Assembly (NCBI RefSeq): GCF_019063845.1
Contig: NZ_CP077683.1
Coordinates: forward strand, 992,001-1,056,000
Length of the DNA stretch: 64,000 nucleotides
From: Geomonas subterranea
GTDB lineage: Bacteria > Desulfobacterota > Desulfuromonadia > Geobacterales > Geobacteraceae
Reading direction: 5' to 3'
Shown: piece by piece, positions 50,791 to 60,323 of the stretch
Numbering within the stretch: position 1 is the stretch's first letter
Layout of the letters: the number at the start of each line of letters is the position of its first letter
Notes under the pieces: model-generated
Database searches by the model: none
Told to the model about the DNA's origin: nothing
The model's input: only the letters and a program-made list of their open reading frames with translations
Made by a program: the position numbers and the translations under genes

Positions 50791-50799
50791 GGTTTCTTT

Positions 50800-50886
50800 T
50801 GGTGCCGAAGACGAGACTCGAACTCGTACAGGCTATCGCCCGCCACCCCCTCAAGATGGTGTGTCTACCAATTCCACCACTTCGGC
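50800..50886 (-). tRNA. tRNA-Leu (anticodon GAG), copy 2
   Basis: 87 bases, base-for-base the same as the copy at 49905-49991, with the same anticodon loop and encoded CCA. It has its own promoter and terminator, so both copies look functional. Confidence 0.95.
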
Positions 50887-50899
50887 AAGAAGAGCTAAG

Positions 50900-50928
50900 T
50901 TTGTAACATTACTCGGCAGAGATGTCAA
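50900..50928 (-). promoter_or_regulatory. Sigma-70 promoter of tRNA-Leu(GAG) copy 2
   Basis: Minus strand TTGACA (50928-50923), 17-base spacer, TACAAA (50905-50900). Confidence 0.72.
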
Positions 50929-50946
50929 CAGCTAATCTCTAATTAA

Positions 50947-51345
50947 TTACTTTGCCGGAGCGGGTGCTGCAGGAGCAGCCGGTGCAGCGGGAGCAGGTGC
51001 CGCAGGTGCTACCGCGTTGCCGGGTGCCGCGGGTTTGACCGGTTGCTGCAACGGCATGCCGCCCATCGGTGCCGGCTTGACCTTGGGGGCCTTGGACATG
51101 ATGGAGGAGCCGCCGCCTTTGCCCGACACGAAGGCCAGGGAGAGGGAGGTCAGCATGAAGATGACCGCTGCGTACGTGGTCAGTTTACTCATGAAGGTGT
51201 TGCCGCCGCCCGCGCCGAACACGGACTGGCTGCCGCTGGCGCCGAAGGATGCGCCCATCTCAGCCCCTTTGCCGGACTGCAGCAAGACAACAACGATGAG
51301 GGCGAAACAGACGATGACGTGCAGGGTTACCAGTAAAAAAGTCAT
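50947..51345 (-). CDS. secG: Preprotein translocase subunit SecG
   Basis: 132-aa inner membrane component of the Sec translocon. Two membrane helices are seen: TFLLVTLHVIVCFALIVVVL (first) and LTTYAAVIFMLTSLSLAFVS (second). Between them lies the conserved LLQSGKGAEMGASFGASGSQ and VFGAGGGNTFMSK. The C-terminal 50 residues are a Pro/Ala-rich tail, longer than in E. coli but common in this group. ATG 51345 follows GGAGG at 11 bases; an in-frame ATG 51384 is less likely. It lies downstream of tpiA in the gap-pgk-tpi cluster, a frequent arrangement. Confidence 0.94.
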   Translation of the reverse strand: MTFLLVTLHVIVCFALIVVVLLQSGKGAEMGASFGASGSQSVFGAGGGNTFMSKLTTYAAVIFMLTSLSLAFVSGKGGGSSIMSKAPKVKPAPMGGMPLQQPVKPAAPGNAVAPAAPAPAAPAAPAAPAPAK

Positions 51346-51423
51346 TGAAAAACTAACCTCCAAGAGTGTTCGAGAGACTGCCAAAGAGACTGTTTAGCAT
51401 ATTTGCAAAAAATAACCAAGTGT

Positions 51424-52179
51424 TTATTCGCCAAAACGGACGATCGAGGCGAAAGAGGCTCCCTTGAGACTTGCACCTCCCACGAGGGCGCCGTCTATGT
51501 CAGTGCAGGACATGAGCCCTTTGACATTGTCAGGCTTGACCGAACCGCCATAGAGTATTCTCACCTTGTCGGCGGCAGCTTGGCCGAACATCTTGGCGAC
51601 CACGCCGCGGATGAAGGCATGTGCTTCCTGCGCCTGCTCGTCGGTGGCCACCTTTCCGGTCCCGATGGCCCAGACCGGTTCGTAGGCGATGATCACCGGC
51701 GCGAACTGGGGTTCGGTGAGTCCTTCCAGGCCGCCCCGCACCTGGCGCTCAAGGACCTTGAACGTGTCGCCCGCTTCGCGCGCCTCCAGCGTCTCCCCGA
51801 TGCAGAATATGGGGACCAGGGCCCCCTTGAGAGCCGCCTTGATCTTCTTGTTCACCGTCTGGTCGGTTTCGCCGAAGTACTGCCTGCGCTCGGAGTGCCC
51901 GATAATGACGTGGCTTGCGCCCGCGTCAAGCAGCATGCGCGGCGATACTTCGCCGGTGAAGGCGCCTTCCTCCTCCCAGAAGACATCCTGGGCGGCGAGG
52001 CTGATGCTGGTGCCGGCAAGCGCGGAGGGGAGGGAGGGGAGAACGGTGAACACCGGCGCCACCACCACTTCAACGTTGTCCACCCCTGCGACCAGTGGTG
52101 CCAGTTCCTCGATCAGTGCCAGCGCCTCGTCCTTTGTCTTATACAGTTTCCAGTTGCCTGCGATGACCGGCTTGCGCAT
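51424..52179 (-). CDS. tpiA: Triosephosphate isomerase
   Basis: 251-aa TIM-barrel enzyme interconverting dihydroxyacetone phosphate and glyceraldehyde 3-phosphate. The N-terminal Asn-Lys site is IAGNWKLYKT, the electrophilic His is in HVIIGHSERRQYFGE and the catalytic Glu in AYEPVWAIGTGKVA. The phosphate loop ends with ILYGGSVKPDN. ATG 52179 follows GGAGGAA. Normal length, cytoplasmic. Third gene of gap-pgk-tpiA-secG. Confidence 0.98.
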   Translation of the reverse strand: MRKPVIAGNWKLYKTKDEALALIEELAPLVAGVDNVEVVVAPVFTVLPSLPSALAGTSISLAAQDVFWEEEGAFTGEVSPRMLLDAGASHVIIGHSERRQYFGETDQTVNKKIKAALKGALVPIFCIGETLEAREAGDTFKVLERQVRGGLEGLTEPQFAPVIIAYEPVWAIGTGKVATDEQAQEAHAFIRGVVAKMFGQAAADKVRILYGGSVKPDNVKGLMSCTDIDGALVGGASLKGASFASIVRFGE

Positions 52180-52261
52180 TGGTTCCTCCAACAATGGTAG
52201 TGTCTGCAATGGTGGTCCGACCAGTCTGGCTGGTCGGACTCGTTGGACTGACTTGATCGGC

Positions 52262-53461
52262 CTACTTGTGCCCCTTGTCTTCCAGCACCTTGATGCCCGG
52301 CAGCTTCTTCCCTTCGAGCAGTTCGAGGAAGGCGCCGCCGCCTGTGGAGATATAGCTTATCTTGGCGTACTCGCCGGCACGGTGCACCGCGACGTCGGTG
52401 TCGCCGCCGCCGACGATGGTGAGCGCATAGGAGTTGGCGACCGCGGAGACCATGGCGAAGGTGCCGCGGGAGAAGGCATCCATCTCGAAAACGCCCATCG
52501 GTCCGTTCCAGACGATGGTCTTCGCGTTATGCAGCGCCTCGGTGAAGAGGGCCACGGTGGCGGGGCCGATGTCCAGCGCCATCCACCCTTCGGGGATCTC
52601 CTGGATCGGACAGACCTTGGTCTCGGCTGCGGGGTTGAACTGGTCGGCGACCACGCAGTCGACCGGGAGGTAGAACTTGACCCCCTGGGCGCGCGCCTTC
52701 TCGTAGGTCTTCATCGCGGTCTCGATGAGGTTGTCCTCGACCAGGGACTTGCCGACGTTGTACCCCATTCCTTTCAGGAAGGTGAAGGCCATGCCCCCGC
52801 CGATGATGATCTTGTCCACCTTGTCGCACAGGTTCTCGAGGACCTCGATCTTCCCGGAAACCTTGGCGCCTCCCAGGATGGAGACCAGCGGGCGGATCGG
52901 GTTCTTCATCGCCTTCTCGAAGTAGTTCATCTCGTTTTTCATCAGGAAACCGGCGGCCACGACCGGGAAGAAATCGGTGATTGCCTCGACCGAAGCGTGG
53001 GCGCGGTGCGACACGGCGAAGGCGTCGTTCACGTACACCTCGCAGCCGTTGGCCAGTGCCTTGGCGAAGTCAACGTCGTTTTTCTCCTCGCCGGCGTAGA
53101 AGCGGACGTTCTCAAGCATGATCACGTCGCCGGGCTGCATGGCGTCGATCATGGCGCGCACCTCGTCACCGATGCAGTCGGAGGCGAGCTTCACCTCTTT
53201 GCCAAGGAGCCTGGAGAGGCGCTTGGCTGCGGGCGCCATCGAGTACTTCTCCTTGCGCTCACCCTTGGGGCGTCCAAGGTGCGAGGCCAGGATGATCTTC
53301 GCCTTCTGGTCCAGCGCGTAGTTCAGGGTCGGCAGCACGGCGCGGATCCTGGTGTCCTCGGTGATGTTCTGGTTGTCGTCCAAAGGCACGTTGAAGTCGA
53401 CACGCATGAACAGCTTCTTTCCGGCGAGGCTTTCGATTTCATCGATGTAACGAATTGACAT
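52262..53461 (-). CDS. pgk: Phosphoglycerate kinase
   Basis: 399-aa two-domain kinase making ATP from 1,3-bisphosphoglycerate. Landmarks are [80 protein letters not shown] and [20 protein letters not shown], with [19 protein letters not shown] at the C-terminus. ATG 53461 follows AGGAGG. It lies between gapA and tpiA on the same strand and is probably co-transcribed. Confidence 0.98.
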   Translation of the reverse strand: MSIRYIDEIESLAGKKLFMRVDFNVPLDDNQNITEDTRIRAVLPTLNYALDQKAKIILASHLGRPKGERKEKYSMAPAAKRLSRLLGKEVKLASDCIGDEVRAMIDAMQPGDVIMLENVRFYAGEEKNDVDFAKALANGCEVYVNDAFAVSHRAHASVEAITDFFPVVAAGFLMKNEMNYFEKAMKNPIRPLVSILGGAKVSGKIEVLENLCDKVDKIIIGGGMAFTFLKGMGYNVGKSLVEDNLIETAMKTYEKARAQGVKFYLPVDCVVADQFNPAAETKVCPIQEIPEGWMALDIGPATVALFTEALHNAKTIVWNGPMGVFEMDAFSRGTFAMVSAVANSYALTIVGGGDTDVAVHRAGEYAKISYISTGGGAFLELLEGKKLPGIKVLEDKGHK

Positions 53462-53533
53462 GACTCCTCCTAGACACAATAAAAATAAACGGGGGAAAAT
53501 CTCCCCCCGCAATTTACCTTCTGTTGACTTGTT

Positions 53534-54541
<1,008 letters not shown>

Positions 54542-54568
54542 TTAATTAAGTATTCCTTCACAATTGGG

Positions 54569-54597
54569 ATACTAACAGCCGAACCAGTGCCCGTCAA
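54569..54597 (-). promoter_or_regulatory. Sigma-70 promoter of the gapA-pgk-tpiA-secG cluster
   Basis: Minus strand TTGACG (54597-54592), 17-base spacer, TAGTAT (54574-54569), 40 bases before ATG 54529. Confidence 0.75.
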
Positions 54598-54719
54598 GAT
54601 TTTATTCAAGCTTTTTCCCGTATGGTCGATAGCGACAATGGGGACGAGCGGCGACGCTTTCGACGCTGGTTCGCGTGGTTGGGCCGGAAATTTTATCGGT
54701 GAATAAATCCACATAATAA

Positions 54720-54749
54720 TTGACTTTTTGTCGGCGTATAAATTATGCT
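54720..54749 (+). promoter_or_regulatory. Promoter of the sensor kinase gene
   Basis: TTGACT at 54720-54725, 18-base spacer, TATGCT at 54744-54749, about 58 bases before ATG 54807. Confidence 0.55.
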
Positions 54750-54806
54750 GGCGTGGCCCATGATGCGCATTTCTTTCATCCACGCCGTTGCTGGAATAGA
54801 CCATAG

Positions 54807-56873
54807 ATGAAAATGACACTGGAAAAACGCATCTTACTGTTCTCCTTCCTGATCCTCTTCCTCACCATCTTCATTGGTTCCGGTATGGACATAATGGCGT
54901 TGCGCAAGGACCAGGTGAACGCGCTGAACCTGCGTTCCAAGGGACTTGCCGTCGCTCTCAAATCCAACATCGAGAAGGTCATCAACCTCGGTCTGGAATT
55001 GAAGGACATGACCGGTGTGTCCGAGAAGTGCCGCGAGATCATCGAGGGGAACCCCGACATCGCCTACTGCGTGGTCACTGAACTAAACGGCAGGGTGCTC
55101 TTCGCCAGCGACCCGCGCTTCATGTCGCTTCCCGTCCAGCAGTCCCAGAAGGAAGAGGCGCGGGTAGGGGAGGAGCCGGTCTACAAGCGCCGTATCGCCA
55201 TGACCGTGGACGGCTCCAGTAACTCCTACTACGACAGCGCCGTCATGGTCATGAGCCCCTACGGCAAGCCGGTCGCCCAGGCGCACGTCGGCTTCAGCGA
55301 GCAGGTCGTCTTCGACAAGATGAAGGGAATGGTGCTGAAGACCCTGTTCCTCCTGGCGTTCTCCCTGGTCACCTCCTTCACGCTCATCATGCTCTTCATG
55401 AAGCGCTACGTGATGCAGCCCATCTCCCTGCTGCTCAAGGGGGTGAAGCAGATATCCGAGGGTGCCTTCGACACCCATATCGGGGAGGTGCAGGTCTACG
55501 AGTTCAACGAGCTCGCCCGCAACGTCAACATCATGTCCCAGTTCCTGAAGAACAGGGACGCCGAGATCAAGAAGAACTACCAGGACATGGAGCGGACCTT
55601 CGACGAGCTGCAGGCCTCCTACCGCAAGCTGGAAAAACTCTCCACCGACCTGGAGCGCTCCGAGGAGCTTTACAAATCGCTGATGGAGGACGCAAGCGAC
55701 GCCATCGTGGTGATCGGGGCCGACGAGTCCATCCGCATGGTCAACAAGATGGCCGAGGAGTTCTTCGGTTACGACGCGAAGGAGCTGGTGGGGCTGCCGC
55801 TCACCAAGATGCTCCTGCTCCTCAACATCAGCAACATCCCGAAGGTGCACCGGATCTTCCGGGAGGCCGCCGAAGGGGCGCACATCGCCGAGGAGATGCA
55901 GCTTTGCCGCAAGGAAGGGGGCGCCATGGTCGCCATGCTGCACGCCTCCAATATAAAGAGCGGCGCGGAGACGCTGGTGCAGGCGATCTTCCGTGACGTG
56001 ACCCGCGAGCGCGAGATCATCCTCAACCTGGAGAAGAGCTCCGCGGACCTGGCGCGCCTGAACCGGATGAAGGATTCCTTCCTCGGGCTCGCCTCCCATG
56101 AGCTGAAGACACCGCTCACCGTGATCATGGGGTACTCCGAGCTGATCACCACCGACCTTGCCGACAAGGTGGACAAGACGGTCCTGGAGATGGTGGTCAA
56201 CATCGCCAACGCCGCTTCGCGCCTGGACAACATCATCAAGGACATGGTCGACGTCTCCATGATCGACGAGAAGCGGCTGCAGCTGAAAGTCGAGGACATC
56301 CAGCTGAACCGCCTCATCGAGGCGAGCGTAAACGAACTGCGCTTCTTCTTCTCCATGAGAAAGCAGGACGTGGTGCTCAACCTGGACGAGTCGCTTCCCA
56401 CCATCCGCGGCGACGCGCTCCGTCTCATGCAGCTTCTCTCCAACATCTTGGGCAACGCCATCAAGTTCACCCCGGACGGCGGCCGCATCACGGTCAGCAG
56501 TTCCGCCAAGTATCTCCTGCGCGGCCCCTCGGGGAGCGGGGAAGGGCGGGAACACCACCTGTTCCTGGAGATCACCGTGACCGACACCGGGATCGGCATC
56601 GACCGCGAGGACCAGCTGCGTGTCTTCGACAAGTTCTACGAGGTGGGGAATATCCAGGAACATTCCAGCGGCAAGGTCGCCTTCAAGGCCAAGGGGGCGG
56701 GCCTCGGCCTCTCCATCGCCAAGGGGATCGTCGACATGCACGGCGGCGAGATCTGGGTCGAATCCACCGGCTACAACGCGGAGCGCTTCCCCGGCTCCAC
56801 CTTCCACATCCTGCTCCCCGTGTCCCCCGGCCTGAACGAGGGAAGCACCGACTACAGCAGGCTTTTGCGTTAA
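54807..56873 (+). CDS. Membrane sensor histidine kinase (HAMP-PAS-HisKA-HATPase)
   Basis: 688-aa kinase. TM1 is about residues 9-30; a periplasmic domain of about 140 residues follows, then TM2 about 180-200 (LKTLFLLAFSLVTSFTLIML). HAMP follows (MQPISLLLKGVKQISEGAFD), then a coiled coil and a PAS domain about 290-405 (MEDASDAIVVIGADESIRMV). HisKA has phospho-His in GLASHELKTPLTVIMGY; ATPase boxes are NILGNAIKFTPDGGR, TVTDTGIGIDREDQ and KGAGLGLSIAKGIVDMHGG. A response regulator is not adjacent, so the partner is unknown. The ribosome site is weak; ATG 54813 is an alternative. It is divergent from gapA. Confidence 0.93.
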   Translation: MKMTLEKRILLFSFLILFLTIFIGSGMDIMALRKDQVNALNLRSKGLAVALKSNIEKVINLGLELKDMTGVSEKCREIIEGNPDIAYCVVTELNGRVLFASDPRFMSLPVQQSQKEEARVGEEPVYKRRIAMTVDGSSNSYYDSAVMVMSPYGKPVAQAHVGFSEQVVFDKMKGMVLKTLFLLAFSLVTSFTLIMLFMKRYVMQPISLLLKGVKQISEGAFDTHIGEVQVYEFNELARNVNIMSQFLKNRDAEIKKNYQDMERTFDELQASYRKLEKLSTDLERSEELYKSLMEDASDAIVVIGADESIRMVNKMAEEFFGYDAKELVGLPLTKMLLLLNISNIPKVHRIFREAAEGAHIAEEMQLCRKEGGAMVAMLHASNIKSGAETLVQAIFRDVTREREIILNLEKSSADLARLNRMKDSFLGLASHELKTPLTVIMGYSELITTDLADKVDKTVLEMVVNIANAASRLDNIIKDMVDVSMIDEKRLQLKVEDIQLNRLIEASVNELRFFFSMRKQDVVLNLDESLPTIRGDALRLMQLLSNILGNAIKFTPDGGRITVSSSAKYLLRGPSGSGEGREHHLFLEITVTDTGIGIDREDQLRVFDKFYEVGNIQEHSSGKVAFKAKGAGLGLSIAKGIVDMHGGEIWVESTGYNAERFPGSTFHILLPVSPGLNEGSTDYSRLLR

Positions 56874-56990
56874 CCAAATCTCAGCAACTTCATCTTGAAT
56901 CTACCAGCCAGTTCCTGTATAAAAATAAGGTTTTTCTGCCGTTCATGAGCTCCCGCTTCGGGGCCGGATTGCGCTAGTTTGGAGGGGAAA

Positions 56991-57761
56991 ATGAGGCTCA
57001 GCCTCTTGGCAAGTGGCAGCAAGGGGAATTCCCTGTTTCTGGAAACCGATTCCTGCCGTTTGCTGATCGATGCCGGCCTCTCCGGTCGGGAGACCACCAA
57101 CCGGCTTGCCTCCATCGGCGTCGATGCCGCCACGCTGGACGGCATCCTGGTCACCCACGAGCACACCGACCACATCCGCAGCGTTGGCACGCTGGCCCGG
57201 CGCCTGAAGATCCCGGTACTTGGTTCCAGCCGGATGCTGCAGGCGGCGCACCACGTGATCGGCAAGGCTGAGACGGTCGAGTTCGAAGCCGGCGCCTCCT
57301 TCGTTTTCAAGGGGGTTTCGATCGATCCCTTCCCGGTGACGCACGATGCCTGCGACCCGGTCGGCTTCCGGATCGAAAGCGGCGAGGGATGCATCGGTTT
57401 CGCCACCGACCTCGGGATCGCCACCCGGCTCACGCAGGAAAAGCTCAAGGGGTGCCGCGCGCTGGTGCTGGAATTCAACCATGACGAGCAGATGCTGCAG
57501 GACGGACCGTACCCCTGGCACCTCAAGCAGCGCATCCGCTCCCGCCACGGGCACCTCTCCAACGCGGAGGGGGCGAATCTTCTGGAGGAGCTTCTGCATG
57601 GCGATCTTCAGGGGGTCTTTCTCTCCCATCTCTCCGAGGTGAACAACGATCCGGCGCTGGCGCTTGCCGCCGCGCGCGGACTTTTGAGCCGTCAGAACCA
57701 GTGCGGTCCCGATCTCTTTCTCGGGTGCCAGCACCAGGTAAGCGGCGTATTCTCTGCGTGA
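56991..57761 (+). CDS. MBL-fold metallo-hydrolase (YycJ/WalJ-like)
   Basis: 256-aa cytoplasmic metallo-beta-lactamase-fold protein. It starts MRLSLLASGSKGNSLFLETD, typical of the YycJ/PhnP-like exonuclease branch. Metal ligands are in VTHEHTDHIRSV (HxHxDH), PVTHDACDPVGF and GFATDLGIATR; a further His is in RHGHLSNAEG. ATG 56991 with GGAGGGG is chosen over ATG 56979. Likely a nuclease or cyclic-nucleotide hydrolase, by family only. It lies 117 bases after the kinase stop and may be separately transcribed. Confidence 0.88.
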   Translation: MRLSLLASGSKGNSLFLETDSCRLLIDAGLSGRETTNRLASIGVDAATLDGILVTHEHTDHIRSVGTLARRLKIPVLGSSRMLQAAHHVIGKAETVEFEAGASFVFKGVSIDPFPVTHDACDPVGFRIESGEGCIGFATDLGIATRLTQEKLKGCRALVLEFNHDEQMLQDGPYPWHLKQRIRSRHGHLSNAEGANLLEELLHGDLQGVFLSHLSEVNNDPALALAAARGLLSRQNQCGPDLFLGCQHQVSGVFSA

Positions 57762-57778
57762 CACTCGCACCCCCTGGT

Positions 57779-57868
57779 AAAGGGGACAGGCTACTTTTCG
57801 GTGCTCCGTTTATAAAAGGGGACAGGCTACTTTTCGTGGCCTCCCTGGTAAAGGGACAGGCACCTGGC
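57779..57868 (+). repeat. Direct repeats of an AAAGGGGACAGGCTAC type element
   Basis: A 22-base unit AAAGGGGACAGGCTACTTTT+CG occurs at 57779-57800 and again, identical, at 57815-57836 (36-base spacing). A shorter relative TAAAGGGACAGGCACCTGG starts at about 57850. Non-coding, between the MBL hydrolase and purB. Similar sequences are common in this group near REP-associated transposases, which is recalled knowledge and not tested here. Confidence 0.75.
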
Positions 57869-57946
57869 GGAGCCAGTCCTCTTTAGAGGGGATGCACCTG
57901 TTTTTGCCATAAAAAAATCAGACAATTCAGCAAGGGGGAAGAATTC

Positions 57947-59242
57947 GTGATCGAACGTTACAGCCGTCCTGAAATGACCCGCATCTGGGAGCCCGAAAAC
58001 CGCTATGCCAAGTGGCTCGAGATAGAGATCTACGCCTGCGAGGCCCACGCCGAGATGGGGCGTATCCCGAAAGAGGCGGTCTCCCGCATCAGGGCCAAGG
58101 CGAGCTTCGACGTGGCGCGCATCGACGAGATCGAGCGCACCGTAAAGCACGACGTCATCGCATTCCTCACCTCCGTTGCCGACTACATCGGTGACGATTC
58201 CCGCTTTGTCCACCTGGGCCTTACTTCCTCCGACATCCTCGACACCTCCTTCGCCATGCTCCTCAAGGAAGCGGGCGAACTGATCCTCTCCGACATCAAG
58301 CGCCTCATGGCCGTGATCAAGACCCGCGCCTTCGAGCACAAGATGACCCCGCAGATGGGGCGTTCGCACGGCATCCACGCCGAGCCGGTCACCTTCGGCC
58401 TCAAGATGGCGCTCTGGTACGACGAGATGGCCCGGAACCTTAAACGGATGGAGTCGGCCCTGGAGACCATCTCCTACGGCAAGATCTCCGGCGCCGTCGG
58501 CACCTTCGCCAACATCGACCCGCAGGTCGAGGAGTACGTCTGCAAGAAGGCGGGGCTGAAGCCCGCTCCCTGCTCCACCCAGGTGCTGCAGCGCGACCGC
58601 CACGCCGAGTACTTCACCACCCTTGCCATCATCGCCTCCTCCATCGAGAAGTTCGCAGTGGAAATCAGGCACCTGCAGAGGACCGAGGTGCTCGAGGCCG
58701 AGGAATTCTTCAGCAAGGGGCAGAAGGGCTCTTCCGCCATGCCGCACAAGAGGAACCCGGTCCTTTCCGAGAACCTGACCGGCCTCGCCCGCCTTATGCG
58801 CGGCTACGCCCTTTCCGCGATCGAGAACGTGCCGCTGTGGCACGAGCGTGACATCTCCCACTCCTCCGTTGAGCGCATCATCGGGCCGGACGCGACCGTC
58901 ACCCTGGACTTCATGCTGAACCGCGCCATCGGCCTCATCGAGAACCTGGTGGTCTACCCGGAAAACATGATGCGCAACCTGAACCAGATGCGCGGCCTGA
59001 TCTTCTCCCAGCGCGTGCTCCTGAAGCTCGCCGAGGCGGGCGCTTCCCGCGAGAAGGCCTACGCCCTGGTGCAGAGAAACGCCATGAAGGTATGGGAAGA
59101 AGGGAAGGATTTCCAGACCGAGCTCCTGAACGACGAAGAAGTGGCCTCCTTCCTCCCCGCCGAGGAAATCAAGGAAGCCTTCGATCTGGGTTACCATCTG
59201 AAGCACGTCGACACTATTTTCACGAGGGTCTTTGGTGGATAA
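57947..59242 (+). CDS. purB: Adenylosuccinate lyase
   Basis: 431-aa enzyme of the fumarase/aspartase superfamily that acts twice in purine synthesis (SAICAR to AICAR, adenylosuccinate to AMP). It starts MIERYSRPEMTRIWEPENRY. The fumarate-lyase signature GSSAMPHKRNPV (catalytic Ser loop), the His-containing MGRSHGIHAEPVTFGLKMAL and LTSSDILDTSFAMLLKEAGE are all present. Start GTG 57947 after AAGGGGG. Its 3' end overlaps the mscS gene by 8 bases. Confidence 0.97.
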   Translation: MIERYSRPEMTRIWEPENRYAKWLEIEIYACEAHAEMGRIPKEAVSRIRAKASFDVARIDEIERTVKHDVIAFLTSVADYIGDDSRFVHLGLTSSDILDTSFAMLLKEAGELILSDIKRLMAVIKTRAFEHKMTPQMGRSHGIHAEPVTFGLKMALWYDEMARNLKRMESALETISYGKISGAVGTFANIDPQVEEYVCKKAGLKPAPCSTQVLQRDRHAEYFTTLAIIASSIEKFAVEIRHLQRTEVLEAEEFFSKGQKGSSAMPHKRNPVLSENLTGLARLMRGYALSAIENVPLWHERDISHSSVERIIGPDATVTLDFMLNRAIGLIENLVVYPENMMRNLNQMRGLIFSQRVLLKLAEAGASREKAYALVQRNAMKVWEEGKDFQTELLNDEEVASFLPAEEIKEAFDLGYHLKHVDTIFTRVFGG

Positions 59243-60323
59243 CCTCCTGTACTACCTGAAACCGGACGAGATGGACCCGTTCTATCTGTTCTGGGCCAAG
59301 CAGGCGCTGATTTCCGTCTGCATCATCGCCGTTTTCTACCTCCTCTCCAGGCTCTTGCAGGTGCTGATCGCCAAGATCGGCACCCGTCTGTGCGCCGCCA
59401 CGGAGACGGATCTCGACGACAGGATCCTTGAGCGGGTCTCCGGGCCCGCCATGCTCCTGGTCAACTGCGCGGGCCTGTACCTGGCCATCAAGCGCCTGCC
59501 GCTGCACGACAAGGTCGGCATCGCCGCCGCCGGGCTTCTGTTCGTGGTGAACATCACCATCCTCACCGTGATCGCCTACCGGGCGCTGGACGAGCTCCTC
59601 AGGGCGTACGGTGCGCGGGTGGCCGGGGCCGAGGTGAGCCGCCAGATCATGCCGCTGGTGGAGAAGCTGTGCACCATCTTCCTGGTGGTCACCGCACTCA
59701 TCATCACCCTCAAGCATTTCAACTACGACATTCTGTCGCTGGTCACCGCCCTGGGCGTCGGATCTCTGGCCATCGGTCTTGCCGCCAAGGACACCCTGGC
59801 CAACATGGTGTCGGGCTTCACGCTCATGATCGACCGTCCCTTCCGGATCGGCGATCGCATCCAGCTCGGCACCCAGGTCGGGGACGTCATCGATATCGGT
59901 CTCAGGAGCACCAAGATCAAGGGGGCGGACAATACCTTCCTGATCATCCCGAACTCCGAGCTGTGCAACTCGACCCTGGTCAACATGGCCTTCCCGGACG
60001 TGCGGGTGAAGGGGCGGGTCAACATCGGCATCGGCTACGAGTGCGACGTGGCGCGCGCCAAGGACCTGATGGTGCAGACCGCCCTCTCGGTGCCGGACGT
60101 GCTCAACGAGCCCAAGCCCGAGGCCTTCTTCATGAACTTCGGCGACAGCTCGCTGAACCTCTCGCTCTTCTTCTGGGTCGCCGACTACACCCACACGGTG
60201 GCGGCCACCGACCAGATCAACGGCGCCCTGCTGCAGTGCTTCCAGGACAACGGCATCACCATCCCGTACCCGACGCGTACGGTTATCCATGAAAAGGACA
60301 CCAACAATGCCCCACAGGATTGA
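59235..60323 (+). CDS. MscS-family mechanosensitive ion channel
   Basis: 362-aa membrane channel. Helices about residues 18-38 (WAKQALISVCIIAVFYLLS) and 70-115 precede the MscS core. The pore helix region is ILSLVTALGVGSLAIGLAAK, followed by DTLANMVSGFTLMIDRPFRI and the beta domain GDVIDIGLRSTKIKGADNTF, IIPNSELCNSTLVN. GTG 59235 is the likely start (TTG 59232 is also in frame). It overlaps purB upstream by 8 bases and purL downstream by 17, so it is locked into the purine operon. It would relieve osmotic pressure. Confidence 0.93.
   Translation: MDNLLYYLKPDEMDPFYLFWAKQALISVCIIAVFYLLSRLLQVLIAKIGTRLCAATETDLDDRILERVSGPAMLLVNCAGLYLAIKRLPLHDKVGIAAAGLLFVVNITILTVIAYRALDELLRAYGARVAGAEVSRQIMPLVEKLCTIFLVVTALIITLKHFNYDILSLVTALGVGSLAIGLAAKDTLANMVSGFTLMIDRPFRIGDRIQLGTQVGDVIDIGLRSTKIKGADNTFLIIPNSELCNSTLVNMAFPDVRVKGRVNIGIGYECDVARAKDLMVQTALSVPDVLNEPKPEAFFMNFGDSSLNLSLFFWVADYTHTVAATDQINGALLQCFQDNGITIPYPTRTVIHEKDTNNAPQD

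Noticed and set aside
50044-50898. Repeat protein encoded by the 41-bp array
   Set aside because: The unit length rotates the frame, stops occur in each frame, there is no ribosome site, and the frame runs into the tRNA gene.
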